A stretch of DNA of 64,000 nt from Selaginella moellendorffii (GCF_000143415.4 NW_003314312.1:842909-906908); one strand, 5' to 3'. Positions 46,200-59,824 are shown, counted from the first letter of the stretch. Numbers and translations are program-made. The notes: generated by a model not told the origin, from the sequence alone.

Positions 46200-46300
46200 T
46201 TCTTGTTTTATAGGAGTTTGAAGTGCTCGTGGGTCACGAGGATTAGTTTCTCGATTATAATTTATAGAAATTGGATGTGTGATCATGGTTTAGTTCATGC
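46200..46300 (-). promoter_or_regulatory. Inverted promoter repeat, left arm
   Basis: Read on the minus strand, this stretch (TATA, cctcgtgacccacgagcacttc, ctataaattataatc) matches the plus strand at 46,563-46,660. It is the promoter of the MiAMP1-like gene at 45,765. Confidence 0.75.
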
Positions 46301-46562
46301 AGTGCAAGTTCTAATGAAATTAGCGGTAGCAGTTTCGTACTATGAATATATTAACATTACAGTAATTGGTAGTAAAAATGGATTATAAATATTATGGGGT
46401 AATAAAATTTTACTACCACAAAATTCACTAAGTGTAACACACACACTCTGGAAAACATCCTTTGCAACATAAAAAATGTGGTAGATTACAATCTTAAGAG
46501 AGTGTGTGAGTAACATCATAGCTTTCCTGGCCAAACAGCCGAACGAGTGTGTTGCACAATCA

Positions 46563-46660
46563 CCCAACTAGATCATGACCATGCATCTATAAATTATAAT
46601 CATCCTCGTGACCCATGAGCACTTCAGCCTCCTATAAAAGGAGAACACTAGTTCCTCAAC
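46563..46660 (+). promoter_or_regulatory. Inverted promoter repeat, right arm
   Basis: The plus strand carries catctataaattataatc, cctcgtgacccatgagcactt and the TATA-like cctataaaagg, the same order as the left arm on the other strand. It should drive rightward transcription toward the relic at 46,801. Confidence 0.75.
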
Positions 46661-46800
46661 TCCTCAGCCTATCATTCAAAGCTTTCAAGAAGTGTGTTAC
46701 CAAGAAGCAATGGTTCATAGAAGTGTTTCATTAAGTCATCCATATTGTCAAGCTAATCTTTTCGTTTTGTTATGCACAGGAAGTTCCTCTTTGCAAGTTC

Positions 46801-46863
46801 ATGCTGCTGCTGTCTCTGATCATCACCCTAGTCATATGTATCGAAGGAAACAGTAACATCTAA
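46801..46863 (+). pseudogene. Signal-peptide-only relic of a MiAMP1-like gene
   Basis: A 20-codon ORF (MLLLSLIITLVICIEGNSNI then stop) lies where the inverted promoter arm predicts a gene. It is preceded by an acceptor-like gcacag at 46,772-46,777 and a leader similar to that of the minus-strand gene. It matches the hydrophobic lead and Asn-Ser junction of that gene, but no mature domain follows. A tiny functional peptide cannot be excluded. Confidence 0.5.
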
Positions 46864-48045
46864 CTTTATCCCAGGCCAAAAGAAATACCTCTTCATCAAC
46901 ATATATGTTCTTAGTACCTTCAGCTTGATTTTAGGATGTAAAATTTTTAAAATAATGTATTACTAATTTCAATATACCAATTAATTGTCATGGGTCTCTA
47001 GACAAGTAAATTATTAAAAGAAGTTCTTAATTATGTTGAAATGCATTTGCATTTCCACTTTGACTCCTATTTAAAAGATTGTTCTCATAATTCTGGGGTT
47101 ATTATTTCTGGCCATGGAACATCTTCTTCAACTACTTCCTTAACAATGATGTAGCTATAATAATTATAAGGAGTGATGTTGCACCAACTTTTATAGCGAC
47201 TAATAATACTTATTTCTTAAGCATTGAGGTGAAGAATTGTTATATCTACTTAATATGATAACATTCTATATTCTTGGGTCTCCTTGAGATTGAACCACCA
47301 ACAAGCTGAGTAAGTAGGTTGTATGCTACTCTCATGTTTATTTACTCTATATCTTAAAATCCATGTAAAATTGATTTCAAATTATAGATTCTATGTAAAA
47401 ATTGTTATAAATTAATATATATTTATCAAAGAAAAGTTCAAAGTGAGAACATATCATTTGCCCTCTATGGGAAAATTCTAAAGTAGTCCTTGTTTTTAAG
47501 GCATTTGCCTTCCAAATTAATGTTAAAATTTAAATCCTCCTAGAACAGAGAGCTTGCAATTATCAATGACATAATTGAATGCCATATGAACATAAATAAT
47601 TGTCCCAAATTAGTAAGCTAGAACAAAAGTATTGAACTTCTAAAAAAAGAAAAACTAAGGTTGAGACAAATTTAAGATCGAGCAAAAATATATAAAAAAA
47701 CAACTTAAATAGATATCTGTTATCAAAATGCTAGATAGAGTGATTAGGCCACCTCCTTTACATCCTTATTGTCCCCTATATTTTCAATGAGATTAAATCT
47801 AAGATCTTGCTGAAAGCTAATGATATAGTGCTCGTAAAGATGCCTTCACCTCTTACTCTTCCAAGAGCACAAAGTTCCTAGTAGGTGAGTTAACTTATAT
47901 GATAAATAAATTATTAGTGTAAATAATTAAAGATAACAATTTGAGAAATGATTCATAAAGATTCAAATATAGAAGGAAAAGGTTTATAAATAAGAGTGCA
48001 CCCTTTTTTCTAATTGATTAAAGGTTTTAGGATACTTAGGGCTAA
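46864..48045. other. AT-rich intergenic DNA
   Basis: About 1.2 kb of AT-rich sequence between the MiAMP1-like relic and the retroelement cluster. I see no gene or repeat domain in it. Confidence 0.5.
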
Positions 48046-48240
48046 ATATCCTTTAGTTTAAGTAGTATTGAACTGGATGACATTTTAGAAAGTCTAAATT
48101 CGATATCAAAGAGATATAACTCTTTTAGTTAGCTAAAGAAATCACACTATATGTTAAAATTGACATTTGGCAGTCTAATTTACTTCGGCTAACCTTGGTA
48201 AGTAAAGCTCTCAAGAGAGTAGTGGCTCTTAGTTTTTAAT
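48046..48240 (+). repeat. Outer direct repeat, left copy
   Basis: This sequence resembles 63,736-63,965 in the same orientation (shared pieces: the agtattga/atattgag start, agtc(c/t)aaatt, the aaagaatcac block, and ctctcaagagag/gtcaagagagcag near the end). The two copies flank element A. They may be the arms of an older element into which A was inserted, or two dispersed repeats. Confidence 0.5.
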
Positions 48241-48275
48241 GGCTCCTAGCTAAAAGCAAACAAAGTTTGAGTAAT

Positions 48276-49196
48276 TGTAGCGCACATGAATTTGGAGCCA
48301 AACTCCAAGCCCGTTGTGCTACGAATAAGGGTCCGGTACAATCCTATGAGCACCAGCTCCCTGTATCTAGCATCTACACGCAAAATAGTGTTAGACAAAG
48401 TCTGGCACAATTTTGGCATACCGGTGGCCTAATGCAAGGAGGAGATGCTAGATACGAGATGCTAGATACTCCACCGACTAGAGCAGCGTGGAACTTGAGC
48501 TTAGACCCAAGCCGGACGCAGAACAAAGAGCGACACAACCCAATAGGAGCCAAATTAATGTTTTAGGTGGTTGGATATGCATTCCAACCACTATCCCTAC
48601 TATACATTTAGAACCCCCCATAGCCCCCCCTGAGGAACACATGTTTTGGGCTTTCACCCCAAGCCTCCCTTAGTATCAGGAGTTAGTCTCTGGGACAAGC
48701 TCAAAACTTACTAAATATGGAATGGTACTAGTTGTGAATTTGGACACCATTGTGTTCAGGCCGACCTCTACATTCCGTAGATATGCCAAATGAACAAATC
48801 TAGACACTTTCCATAAATAACATTTGGGACTGAAATGAGACTAACACAAAGGGCGTGATAGCGAGGGTGTTTGGCAGACACGGTAAACTATCATCCAGCG
48901 ATATTGAGGGACTAGTCTCAACACACGAAGGTTATTACCAAGCCATGCAAGACAGAGCAAAAGAGAACTAACAAGCTGGGCCAAGTATGCTTGGCTAAAT
49001 AGACACTTAGGAATTCCTTCCTTATGCTCTTCCAACCAAATATAGATGCTAAGTCTAATTTACTAACACTTGGACAAAAGGGGCTAATAAAGGGAATCAA
49101 CAGTATCGACCTCTTGCCATTATGGCAGTAAGGAAAGAGTGCCTGTAAGGACTAGCCGACAAGTATCTTTCAATACCCGAAATCACATTCGCGACA
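48276..49196 (-). repeat. Element A left (3') LTR
   Basis: A 921-bp LTR with TGT...ACA ends. It matches the right LTR at 54,690-55,349 and, in reverse, the solo LTR at 58,614-59,746. Confidence 0.88.
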
Positions 49197-49929
49197 CTCT
49201 CCCCCCTTTGGGGAAGATTGACGTCCTCGTCGATGCATACCCGAGTTTAACAAACTGTTAAGGAAACAACTCCGAAAGTTAACGAAAAGCACACTATGTA
49301 AGAAATACACCGACTTAAATGAGTTATGGAACGACCTCTCCTCTACGTCCAAAGACGTTAAAACTTAGACACCCTTTGGCCGTTGCCGACAAGAAAATAA
49401 CTAACGGAGTTAGCCACCCTTGCTGCTCCAAGTACCACTAAGTTTACAAAGGAATGATATATCCCTGCCCGCAGGGACATAGGAAGAAGGCTAGAGGCCC
49501 AACCTCCCCTAAGCAAGAAATCAACCCTGTCAGGAAGATTTAGACAACTACTATAAATTGGTAGATTAAGTTGTTTACACGACCACGCCCATTTTCGAAA
49601 ATGAGTCATCGAGAGAGAGGCGGGGACTTGTGATCAGTCTATAATAGTTATCCCCATATCCATGCACCGAAGTGCCGAAGTTAGCTTGCCAAAACTGACC
49701 CAAGTACGAACAAACAAGAAAAATGACACTTTGATTTATAGAAATATATTACTTTATTAATTTACAAGATTTATTACAAGATTTACAAAAGTTAATCTTT
49801 ATTACGATTTTCATACTCTGTGACAAGCTCACGAGCATGTATAAGATTCCTAAGAGGCTCCCAAGTTAATTCACAAGATGGGTAACCTTTCCACTTAACT
49901 AGATACTCTCGACGTTTGGCATGTTTAAG

Positions 49930-52900
49930 CTAGCGTGTACCCAAAATAACTTCCACTTCATATTCAGGTGCACCATCCACAACTTTTAGTGGTGGGCAAA
50001 TCTCCGTTTGACATGCATCATCCATAATGTAGAGCCAAGAGATTGGCATGAAATATATTATGAATATTGGACATCTCCGCAGGAAGATCCAACTAATAGG
50101 ATACAGGACCAATGCACCTCAACACCCAATAGGGTCCAACATATCTCAGTAACAACTTCCGAGATAAAGATCCCTTAATGTTCAAGTTCCGGGAAGATAG
50201 CCACACCTGATCTCCCACTTGATAGGATACATTTCGACAATGCTGATCCTTATCATGTCGATACCTATCCTGAGCTTTGCCCATCGCCTTAGTAGCTCTA
50301 GACCAACCTTGGCGTAGCTGCTCCGCGTAAGTCTCAATGGCCGGGACTAACATTTCGGACATTGGTTTCAATACAATAATTTGTTAAGGAACCCTATGAG
50401 CATTCCCTTGTAGTATCTCCCATGGAGAATAGCCTATAGTGCTATGAAATGTGTTGTTATAACAGATTTCTGCTGTGTTTAAATGCTCAACCTAGTTGCG
50501 TTGGTCCGCCGCAACATAGTACTGCAAATAATCCTCAACTTGAGCATTCACACGTTTGGTCTGCCCATCAGTCTGAGGATGATAAGTCATACTAAACTTC
50601 AACTTGGTACCAAACAACTGGAGCAATATGCACCAAAACTTCCCCACAAACCTCAAATCCTTATCCGAGATTATCTTTTCGGGAAGACCACAAACTCGCA
50701 CTACTTCATGGAAAAAGAGCTTTGCTGCTTATTTCACATTTATTGTTCCCACAGTTGGAATGAAGTGTGCAATCTTCGACAACTAATCCACAACCACCAT
50801 CAAAGTATCATAACCCTTAGACTTCGGCAAGCAAGTGATGAAATCAAGTGTCACACTTTGAAATGGCCATGCCAATGCTGGAATGCATTACAACTTTCTA
50901 GCCTACTTCTTAGCTTTGCGTTTACATTGCTGGCATATAGGGTAGGAACAGACATAGTCCGCTATATCACCTTCCATACTAGACCAGAAAAATCCCTTTT
51001 TCAACGAAGCTAGAGTCTTTCGCTGTCCACCATATCCTACTGCTGGAACATTATGATGTTCCCGCAGAAATAACTGCTAAAGATCCTTAGAGGGAAGATA
51101 CAATCTTTCTTGCTTATAGAATATAAGCCCATCCCGAACTGAGAAGTGAAGCTTTACATTAGTGCGACTAGCAACTTTCACTGCTTCGCTACTAAGGCTC
51201 TACCTCAACAACCCCACACGGCATAAGATTACCTTCGCCAACAGATCACTTCCATACGAAGCCCGAACGTCTCTAACCAATCCGAACTGATTGCCGATAT
51301 TGCCTGGAATTGAGCCTGACGACTCAACGCATCCGGAACAATATTGTCTTTACCAGGTTTATATATGATTTCAATATCATATCTAGCAAGTTTCTTTTGC
51401 CAACGAGCCTGTTTTGGTGTAAGCTTAGGCTGCGTAGCAAAGTAGCTTAGTGTGTTACTATCTGTATAAACCTTGGTGTGTCCACCCAAGTAGTGTCTCC
51501 AGTGTTCCAGGGCCAACACTATAGCAAACATCTCTTTCTCATGCGTTGGCCATCTTCGTTGAGTTTCATCCAATTTCTTGGAGTAGAATGCAACGGGACA
51601 ACCATGTCGCCTTAGCGTAACACCAACCGCTTTGTCATAATCTTGCTGCAACACGGCACCAATAGCATAGCCAGATGCATCACAATGCACTTTGAAGGGT
51701 TTATCAAGATCTGGGATCCTAAGAATAGGAACCGTAGTCAAGATCTCCTTCAACCATACAAAAGCACGCTAGCAAGCTGGTGTCCAATGAAACGGAATAC
51801 TACTCTTCGTCAACTTAGTTAACGAAAGAGCAATCCTTGCAAAATTGTGGACAAACTTACGATAGTATCCTGCCAAACTGAGAAAGGAACAAACATTTGA
51901 TATAGTGGTCGGAACTTCCTAGGACTTCACCGCTTCCACCTTCTTTGGATCAACCTCAGTCACACCACCACCAACTATATGTCCGAGAAAGTTTACGTGC
52001 AATTGACCAAAAGTGCATTTACTTTCCTTAGTATACAGTTTGTGTTCATACAACTTCTGAAACACCAACTCCAAGTGTTTCAAATGATCCTCTAACGTTT
52101 TGCTAAAGACTAGAACATCGTCAATATAAAGGACAATAAATGTGTCCAAATAATCTCTGAATATTCTATCCATCATAGTGCTGAACGTTGCTGGAGCATT
52201 GCATAACTCGAACGGCATGACAAAGAATTCATAAGATCTGTACCAAGTCTTAAAGGTTGTCTTCTCCACATCCTGATCTGCCACCTGTATCTGATGATAT
52301 CTGGACCGCAAATCAAGTCGCATAAAATACTTAGCCTTTAAGAGTTGGTCAAACAAGTCATCAATGCGAGGCAAAGGATAACTATTTTTAACCGTGATCT
52401 TGTTAAGTGCCCAATAGTCAATACACATCCTCATGGTTCCATCCTTTTTCATAACAAAAAGGACGGGCGCTCCATAAAGTGACTTGCTTGGTTGGATATG
52501 ACCTTTGTCAAGATGCTCTATGAGTTGCTTCTTGAGTTCAGCCATCTCCTTAATGTTCAATCGATATAGAGCTTTTGTAGGTGGTTTAGAACCCTGAATA
52601 ACCTCAATCCGATGATCAACCTCACGGCTAGGAGGTAGCCTTGGTGGCAAATCCTTCGGAAAGATATCTTGATTCCACACCAACAACTCTAATATCTTCT
52701 GTGGTACAGGATCAACCCCGTCACCGATTCGAACTGAGTCACCAACACTCTCAGCTTCCATCACTTGAACCCAAACGGTCCGACATCCCCTCTTAGCTGT
52801 TTTTTGAGCGGCTCTCGCAGTCAGGAACTTTGCATCTTAATCCTTTGAGGAACATTTTTGCAACTGGAAGGACATATCGGGACGTCCTTCTAACTTCAAT

Positions 52901-54003
52901 GTGATACGACTTTGGCCAGCACTATAAATCCCTTTTATATATTTGTTGAAGAAGTCCATACCAAACACTATTTGAAAATCTAGTATCTTCAACACTACCA
53001 AGTCCACTTTTTCTTTCCACTTGGATATCTTTATTGGAACATCACTCACAAACTTTCTGGCTACTTGCCCACCTTCCGCAAACCGGAAGTGCATAGGCGA
53101 CATTTGCTCAGCATTCAATCCTAACAACTTAACTAAGTCTTCGGATATCACGCTGTGTGTAGCTCCCGTGTCAATCATCATTCGGATTCGGTGGCCATGA
53201 ACAAAGCCTACCAGATACATCAATGGATCAGTGTTTGCATTGACTGCAAGAAAAGCTTGAGGAAAGCAACGAAAGTTACTCACTTCTTCTTTCTCATAGT
53301 CTGCATTGACCAACTCGTCAACCCCTTCAACTTCACCACCACCGTCTTCCCTCATGACATTAACCCAAGACCTTGTCTTATGTTTGTTGGGACATTCCGA
53401 TGACTTATGTCTCGACTCTCCACAATGGAAGCAATGACCCACACTACCCGTTCCGCTAGGAGCAAATTTTGCAGGTTGATGCTGCTTGTACCCACCAGGA
53501 GGAGGAATAAAGGGCTTAGGACCAAAAGAAGCTGTTGGTGGTCTCCAACCACCACCACCTTTATTAACTGTTGCTTGTGAGCCTCCAGGGTGGAACTTGC
53601 CTTCCACCCTCTATTTCCGATCACCTTGTTTATTCCCAGAATTCCTATTCTTGTCCAAGTTACCAGCATATAGTTACTGATATTGTTCCCTGAGCGAGTG
53701 ACTAAAGGCAATCTGCTACGCTACCTCCTTACACTCCAAGTACGTCTTTGGCTTAAACTTCAAAATCTCATTGCGAGAAAATGAACTTAAACCCTCCAGA
53801 AAATAACTCCGAGCATCTTCGTCACTCATATTTGCAATTATAATGCACTTCTGAGCAAACGCATTAACATAATGCATGAGGTCCCCTCGCTGCTTTAACC
53901 GCTGCAACTCTGCACGAAGTCGTAGACCAAGATCATCCGGCAAGTATTCCTTACGAGACTGCATCTTGGTCCAACTTCTAGTCTGCCCTTTTTCAGCACA
54001 CAC
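49930..54003 (-). pseudogene. Element A gag-pol, broken
   Basis: Order on the minus strand: gag capsid end at 53,716-54,003 (YFLEGLSSFSRNEI); CCHC knuckle and protease at 52,837-53,607 (CFHCGESRHKSSEC; MIDTGATHSVI); reverse transcriptase at 51,919-52,764 with the catalytic VLYIDDVLVFS intact; RNase H at 51,229-51,753 (VTLRRHGCPVAFYSKKLDET); integrase pieces at 50,492-50,701 (TYHPQTDGQTKRVN); and a C-terminal chromodomain-like tail at 49,930-50,371 (VWLSSRNLNIKG; EYEVEVILGTR). Stops and frameshifts separate the parts, but the reverse transcriptase ORF of 281 codons is still long, so decay is moderate. Confidence 0.88.
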
Positions 54004-54689
54004 CTGGCGCCACCAAGTTTTGGCATGATCAGTGAGAAAGGATTATGTGCACGCAACTTTCATACGATCATCTACGTCTGCCGCTATAAAATAGTTTTCC
54101 ATATTGTAGACCTAGTCCTCCAAAACTTGATAGTCCCGCATGCCTCTAAAGTTGGGTGGTTTCTGAGGCTTGAACTTTGAAACTCATGCAACTGGGGGCG
54201 GTTGTAAAACTTCATCATCCTCAGAACTTGAAGAGGAGTCCAGTTGCTTAGGCTTAGTTGGTTTAGCTGCCTCAGCTTCTTTCTTCCTCTTCTTGTTCTC
54301 TTTCTTCAATTTGTGAATCTCCCTTTGCAAATTCTCGATCTCGACTTCCTGAGCTGTACGCTGTAACGCTGTAGCATTTGGCTCTTCCTCTTCTGACTCA
54401 ACCTCAGCCTCTTTCGCAGCATCTCTAGTAGGAGTTTCCTCCTCTCAATTTGCTTGTCTAGAGGTTTCAGCGTCATCAGCACGGTTCCTCTTCACCATCC
54501 TGCTAGCTGCATGCATGCCTCTATCAGTAACTGAACATGCATACAACATTCTTACCAAATGGTGCTATCCAACTAATCTTACATAGGTTGCTTTGGATCT
54601 ACTAGAAAAGTCTTTGCATATGCAACCTGAGTCAGAAAATCCGACAAAAGTTGGATAGGAATCGCTGAGACAATTTCTCTAATACCAAA

Positions 54690-55349
54690 CATAGCGCACC
54701 TGAATTTGGAGCCAAACTCCAAGGCCGTTGCGCTACGAACGAGGGTCCGGTACAATCCCACGAGCACCATCTCCCCGTATCCAACACCTATACGCAAAAT
54801 AGTGTCAGACGGAGTCTGGCACAATTTTGGCATACTAGTGGCCTAACGTGAGGAGGAGGGTACTCCACTGACCTGCCCCCCCCTCCCCCTAAGGAACACA
54901 TGCTTTGGGCTTTCACCCCAAGCCTCCTTTAGTACTAGGAGTTAGTCTCTGGGATAAGCTTGAAACTTATTAAATATGGAATGGTGCTAGATTGCGAATT
55001 TGGACACAGGACGAACACTATTGTGTTCAGACTGACCTCTACATTCCATAGATATGCCAAATGAGTGAATCTAGACACTTTCCATAAATAGCATTTGGGA
55101 CCAAAATGAGACTAAGGGCGTGATAGCGAGGGTGTTTGGCAGACACAGTAAACTATCATCCAGCGATATTGAGGGACTAGTCTCAACACGCGAGGGTTCT
55201 TGCCAAGCCAGTGCAAGACAGAGCAAAAGAGAACTAACAAGCCGGGCCAAGTATGCTTGGCTAAATAGACACTTAGGAATTCCTTCCTTATGCTCTTTCG
55301 GCCAAGTACAGATGCTAAGTCTAGTTTACTAACACTTGGACAAAAGGGG
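54690..55349 (-). repeat. Element A right (5') LTR, first part
   Basis: It starts atagcgcacctgaatttgg, matching the left LTR, and is cut at 55,349 by the TGTAAG end of element B after the target sequence agggg. Its remainder resumes at 63,701. Confidence 0.85.
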
Positions 55350-56487
55350 TGTAAGCCACAAATTTTTCCTTTCCAATTTGCCAGCTTACCTCGTCTATCC
55401 GTCCAACACTACCTTGGCTTTTGCTAAGTTTCCTCGCCAAGGTTCCCGCCTATAGTATCAGCTCCTACTTGGTCCTACTTAGTTTTAGCTACTCATTGCA
55501 CGAGCAACGGAGCATTAGCCATCTATCCACGGATTCCCAAATCTCTCCCAATCCCCCTCCCCGGGTTAGACTGGACTTAAGGTTCAGCTACACTCCCCGC
55601 AGGCACAAGCAGCCAAGCACACCAAGCCTCCAGGTTCTTAACACCCCTTGGTACCACAAGACTTGATTATGGGACCCTCTAAATCCCAAGTCTTGGATGC
55701 AACACTTGCTTCGGGATGCCGGGGCGAAACATCGTGGCCTAACAGTCCGGTATGGGTACCTCTACCCCCCCACTTCCATCCCGAAGGAAGGCTCAAGCCC
55801 CTAGGAAGGGCAAGGACCAATGAGCCGCATGGTACTCAAGTGGGGCACCACTCCACATGAGCTGAAAGCACTGTAGTCAGTTTCCCTTTCAAGAGTGGGA
55901 GCTGCTCTTGAGCAGTTTCTGGGGTGGCCCCTCCGGCACCACCCAAGTCCCTGCTCACTCCCACCCAAGGCCCCTCAACTTTAGTCTCAACCTTAAGTCA
56001 ATTTGGAAGCACCATTAGAGAGTTCCTTCAAGACTAGTTCCTAGACCTCACTATCCCTACTATACTTTTGGAACCCCCTGCAGCCCCCCCCCCCCCCCCT
56101 GGGAGAAGCATGGTTTGGGGTTTCACCCCTTGACCCATATTAGTACTTGGACTCGGTCTCGGACTCGATCTCGGACCCGATTTCAGACTTAGTCTCGGAC
56201 TCGATCTCGGACCCGATCTCGGACTCGACTTCGGACTCGACCTCGGACTCAGTCTCGGACCCGATTTGGATCTCGGACTCTATCTCAAACTCGGTCTCGA
56301 ACTCGGTCTCGAACTTGGTCTCCGATTCGGCCTCGGACTCGATCCCGGACTCTATCTCAAACTCGGTCTCAGAATTGGTCTTGGACTCGATCTTCAACTT
56401 GGTCCCATCGGATGAACTCTTTGTCATTTTGGTCATGCTTTCGGGGATCCTTTAGCCTACGACACCTTGGAGAGTTGATTCTTTACA
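55350..56487 (-). repeat. Element B left (3') LTR
   Basis: An LTR of 1,138 bp, TGTAAG...TTTACA. It contains a C15-type tract near 56,085 and a TCGGACTCGATC-type repeat array. Confidence 0.85.
56150..56400. repeat. ctcggactcgat-type short tandem repeats in LTR
   Basis: An imperfect array with 6- and 12-bp periods built on tcggac/tcgatc. It gives long open frames on both strands (SDSISDPISD or ESETESEIES peptides), which are artefacts of the period. The same array is in the other LTR at 63,378-63,620. Confidence 0.85.
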
Positions 56488-57746
56488 ACTCCACCACCCA
56501 TAGAAGAAGTTTGATGCCCACATCAAACGTCTCTTTTTTTTATCCTACGACTTGTTGACCATGTCTCCGGGGGCATCCCCCCACTTAGCGGTGTGCCTAA
56601 GTTAGCCTCCCCGGCCAAGAGCCCATGACAACAGAATATAGGTGTCCCTATACTCCTCACCTCACCATGCCCTAGTATGGGGTCGGGACTTGAACCTAGC
56701 CTTGCTTTACTAGGGGGTTGGGACTCGAACCCAACCTCTGTAGAATATGTCTACAGATTCGACATCCCCGCAGAGAGTCAGGCGTAGTTCCCTATGTCTG
56801 GTCGACTTAGCTAACCCATGCTAATTAGCTTACCTCCGGCGCACCTTCGGGTCCCAACATATGCCATTGCTCAACTTCACAAATTGATACTTTAATTGAA
56901 CTTTGCATAAGTATATAGAGTTTTGCTTTGCAGAAATTCCTCCATAGATCTCACTCGTTCGCTAGGTTCTCCTCTGGTTCCCATGTTGCTTCGCAGTGTG
57001 GAAATCTTTTCCACTTCACATGGAACTCTCTCACCTCGCGTCCTTGTCGCTTGGTCTTGCGCGCATTGAGGATGGCTTCGACTTCGTATTCCTCTTCCCC
57101 TTGCATAACCTCAGGCAAAGGTCTTACTTGGTCCTTGCGAAGCGGATCCTCAAAATACAGCTTGAGTAAGTTTACATGGAATACGGGGTGCATCTTCCCC
57201 ATCTCTCGAGGAAGTTGAAAATGGTAAACCACTTTACTGATTCGAGCCTCAATCTCATAAGGCCCCGCGAACTTGCTTAAGGAACTCAAGATCAATTCAT
57301 TTACAGGAATACATGCATTTTTACCTTTGGGTCAACTTCCGGTTGATCCCACTTAGTAGCCTGAGGTTCTTGGTGTTCAGCCACACCTTCTCCCCAGCTT
57401 GGAACTCTACATCCTGGTGCTTCTGGTTCGCGTACTTAGTTTGCCTTTGTTGAGCCTGTTCTAAGGAATCCCTCACTAGATTCCAAATGTTGAGTCTTTC
57501 CGCCATGAATGCCTCCACTGCGGGTAACTCTCCATGATACTCAGCCACACCGAGTTCCATAGGACCTTTAATAGCTCGCCCATTAATGACTTCCCATGGA
57601 CTCACCTCGATGCTCGAATGTGGTGAGTTATTATAACACATTTCTGCAAGTCCCAAATAACTTACCCAATTGGTCTAGTCTCCCAAGACATAGCATCGCA
57701 AATAATCCTCCAACTGCCTATTCACCCTTTCCGTTTGTCCATCTGT

Positions 57747-58105
57747 CAAGAAGTGTTAGTGCCATCAAACTTGACTTAATACCCAGGGACCCTATGTGTT
57801 TCTTGCTGAGCATACTCAGCCTGGTTTGAGAAACTCTTGTCATTAGCTTGCACTTGCTAGTATCAAGAACCCTGCGATATTAATATTGGCCCCTCAATAT
57901 CGCTAGATGATAGCTTACTATATCTACCAAACACCCTTGCTATCATACCCTTTGTGTTAGTTTCATTTCGGTCCCAAATGCTATTTATGGAATGTGTCTA
58001 AATTCGCTGATTTGGCATTTACAGAATGTAGAGATTAGCCTAAATATCTAGGATAACTCATCTGGAAAATCCAACTTTTAGGATACATCACGAACTTACC
58101 TGTCT
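57747..58105 (+). mobile_element. Fragment of an A-type LTR inside element B integrase
   Basis: The integrase frame breaks between the YHPQTG motif and its continuation (DGQTERVNRQLEDYL). The inserted 0.36 kb resembles the element A LTR in reverse (the ctcaatatcgctagatgatagc block and the gtttcatttcggtcccaaatg block). It is much more decayed than the solo LTR at 58,614. No target duplication is clear. Confidence 0.7.
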
Positions 58106-58613
58106 GTGGGTGATAAGCTGTGCTGAATTTCAACTTGGTGCGATACTGTTCCAGCTGTGTTCTCCAGAACCTACTGGTGAAGATCTTATCTCGATCTGAG
58201 ATAATCTCTTCTAGCCTTCCCCGCACTCGAACCACTTGTTCAAAGAACAGCTTCGCCACACCTTCCGCATCCACTTCCGTTGTGGTGGGTATGAAATGTG
58301 CCATCTTCGAAAATCGATCCACCACCATGAATATCGCATCAAACCCCTCGCTTGGGGGGAGTCCCGTGATGAAGTCCATCATAAGACATTTCCACGGACG
58401 GTCTGGAATTGGGATGCTTTGTAACAAGCCCCCACTAGCCTTAGTCACGGCTTTGACCTGCTAACATGTTGGACATGTCTTTACATAGTCTTGGACGTCC
58501 TTGGCCATATCTGGCCAATGGTACTTCCTCTTGAGTAAGTCCATTATCTTGGGCACTCTACCATGTCCTGCAAGAGGTCCGTCATGACACTCTTCTAAGG
58601 CTACCTTCCTTAG

Positions 58614-59746
58614 TGTCGCGAATGTGACTTCGGGTATCGAAAGTTACCTGTCGGCTAGTCCTTACGGACACTCTTACCTTACTGCCACGATGGCAGGAGG
58701 TCGGTATTGCTGGTTCTCTTTATCAGCCCCTCTTGTTCAAGTGTTAGTTTACTGGGCTTAGCACCTGTACTTAGCCAGATGGACATAAGGTAGGAACTCC
58801 TATGTGTTTCTAGTTGAGCATACTCGGCCTGGCTCTTAGTTCTCTTTTGCTCTGTCTTGCACTGGCTTGACAAGAACCCTCGCGTATCGAGATTGGTCCC
58901 TCAATATCGCCGAATGATAGCTTACTCTGTCTGCCAAACACCCTCGCTATCATGCCCTTTGTGTTAGTCTCATTTCGGTCCCAAATGTTATTTATGGAAA
59001 GTGTCCAGATTTGCTCATTTGGCATATCTACGGAATGTAGAGATCGGCCTGAACACAATGGTGTTCGTCCCGTGTCCAAATTCGCAATTTAGGGACATTC
59101 CATATTTAGTAAGTTTCGAGCTTGTCCCAGAGACTAACTCCTGGTACTAAGGGAGGCTTGGGGTGAAAGCCCAAAGCGTGTGTTCCTCAAAGGGGGGGGG
59201 GGGATATGGGGGGTTCCAAATGTATAGTAGGGATAGTGGGTAGGTCGGGCATGGCCGACCAACCTGAGGCATAGTCTAGCTCCCGCTTGCGTGCCTGTCC
59301 TTGTTCTGCGTCCGGCTTGGGTCTAAGCCCAAGTTCCATTCCATGCTAGCTGGTGGAGTACCCATGTTCTCGCGTTAGGCCACCGGTATGCCGAAATAGT
59401 GCCAGACTCCGTTTGGCTCCGTTTTGCGTGCTAGTCCTGGCATTGGGATGCTGGTTACTCTAGGACTGTTCCAAGTCGCTCTGGGCCCCTGTCCCTTCGT
59501 TCCTTGGGCTTTATGCTCGGGAGTTGCTCCGTGGTTCGGTTCCGTCACTCCTTGGCTTCGTGCTTAGGAGTTTGGCACCGTTCCTTTGTTCAGTGGCCCA
59601 AGGCCCTGAACCTCAGGTTCCTATGGACACATGGCATGGACACGTGGCATCTGTCACGTGGCACAAAGAGGGTTTAGGTTCCGCTTCGTGGTGTTATCCT
59701 ATGGTAAATCACCATAGGATAAAGGGTCAAAACCACGTGCGCTACA
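58614..59746 (+). mobile_element. Solo LTR of the element A family
   Basis: This 1,133-bp sequence starts TGTCGCGAATGTG and ends GTGCGCTACA, the reverse complement of a full A-type LTR. It is flanked by the 5-bp duplication cttag (58,609-58,613 and 59,747-59,751). Joining the flanks restores the element B reading VYVPEGKLRKVALEECHDG. It is therefore a separate insertion that later lost its body by recombination between LTRs. Confidence 0.9.
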
Positions 59747-59824
59747 CTTAGTTTCCCTTCTGGAACATACACCCTCGTTTGCTTGTAATATATGAATCTG
59801 TTACATTCCGCATAGCCCATTTAG

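Noticed and set aside
50483-51013. 176-codon plus-strand ORF in element A
   Set aside because: It is opposite the integrase region of the minus-strand polyprotein and has no domain of its own.
56140-56455. ORFs of Ser-Asp or Glu-Ser repeats on both strands
   Set aside because: Produced by the 6/12-bp period of the LTR array; the same happens at 63,278-63,640.
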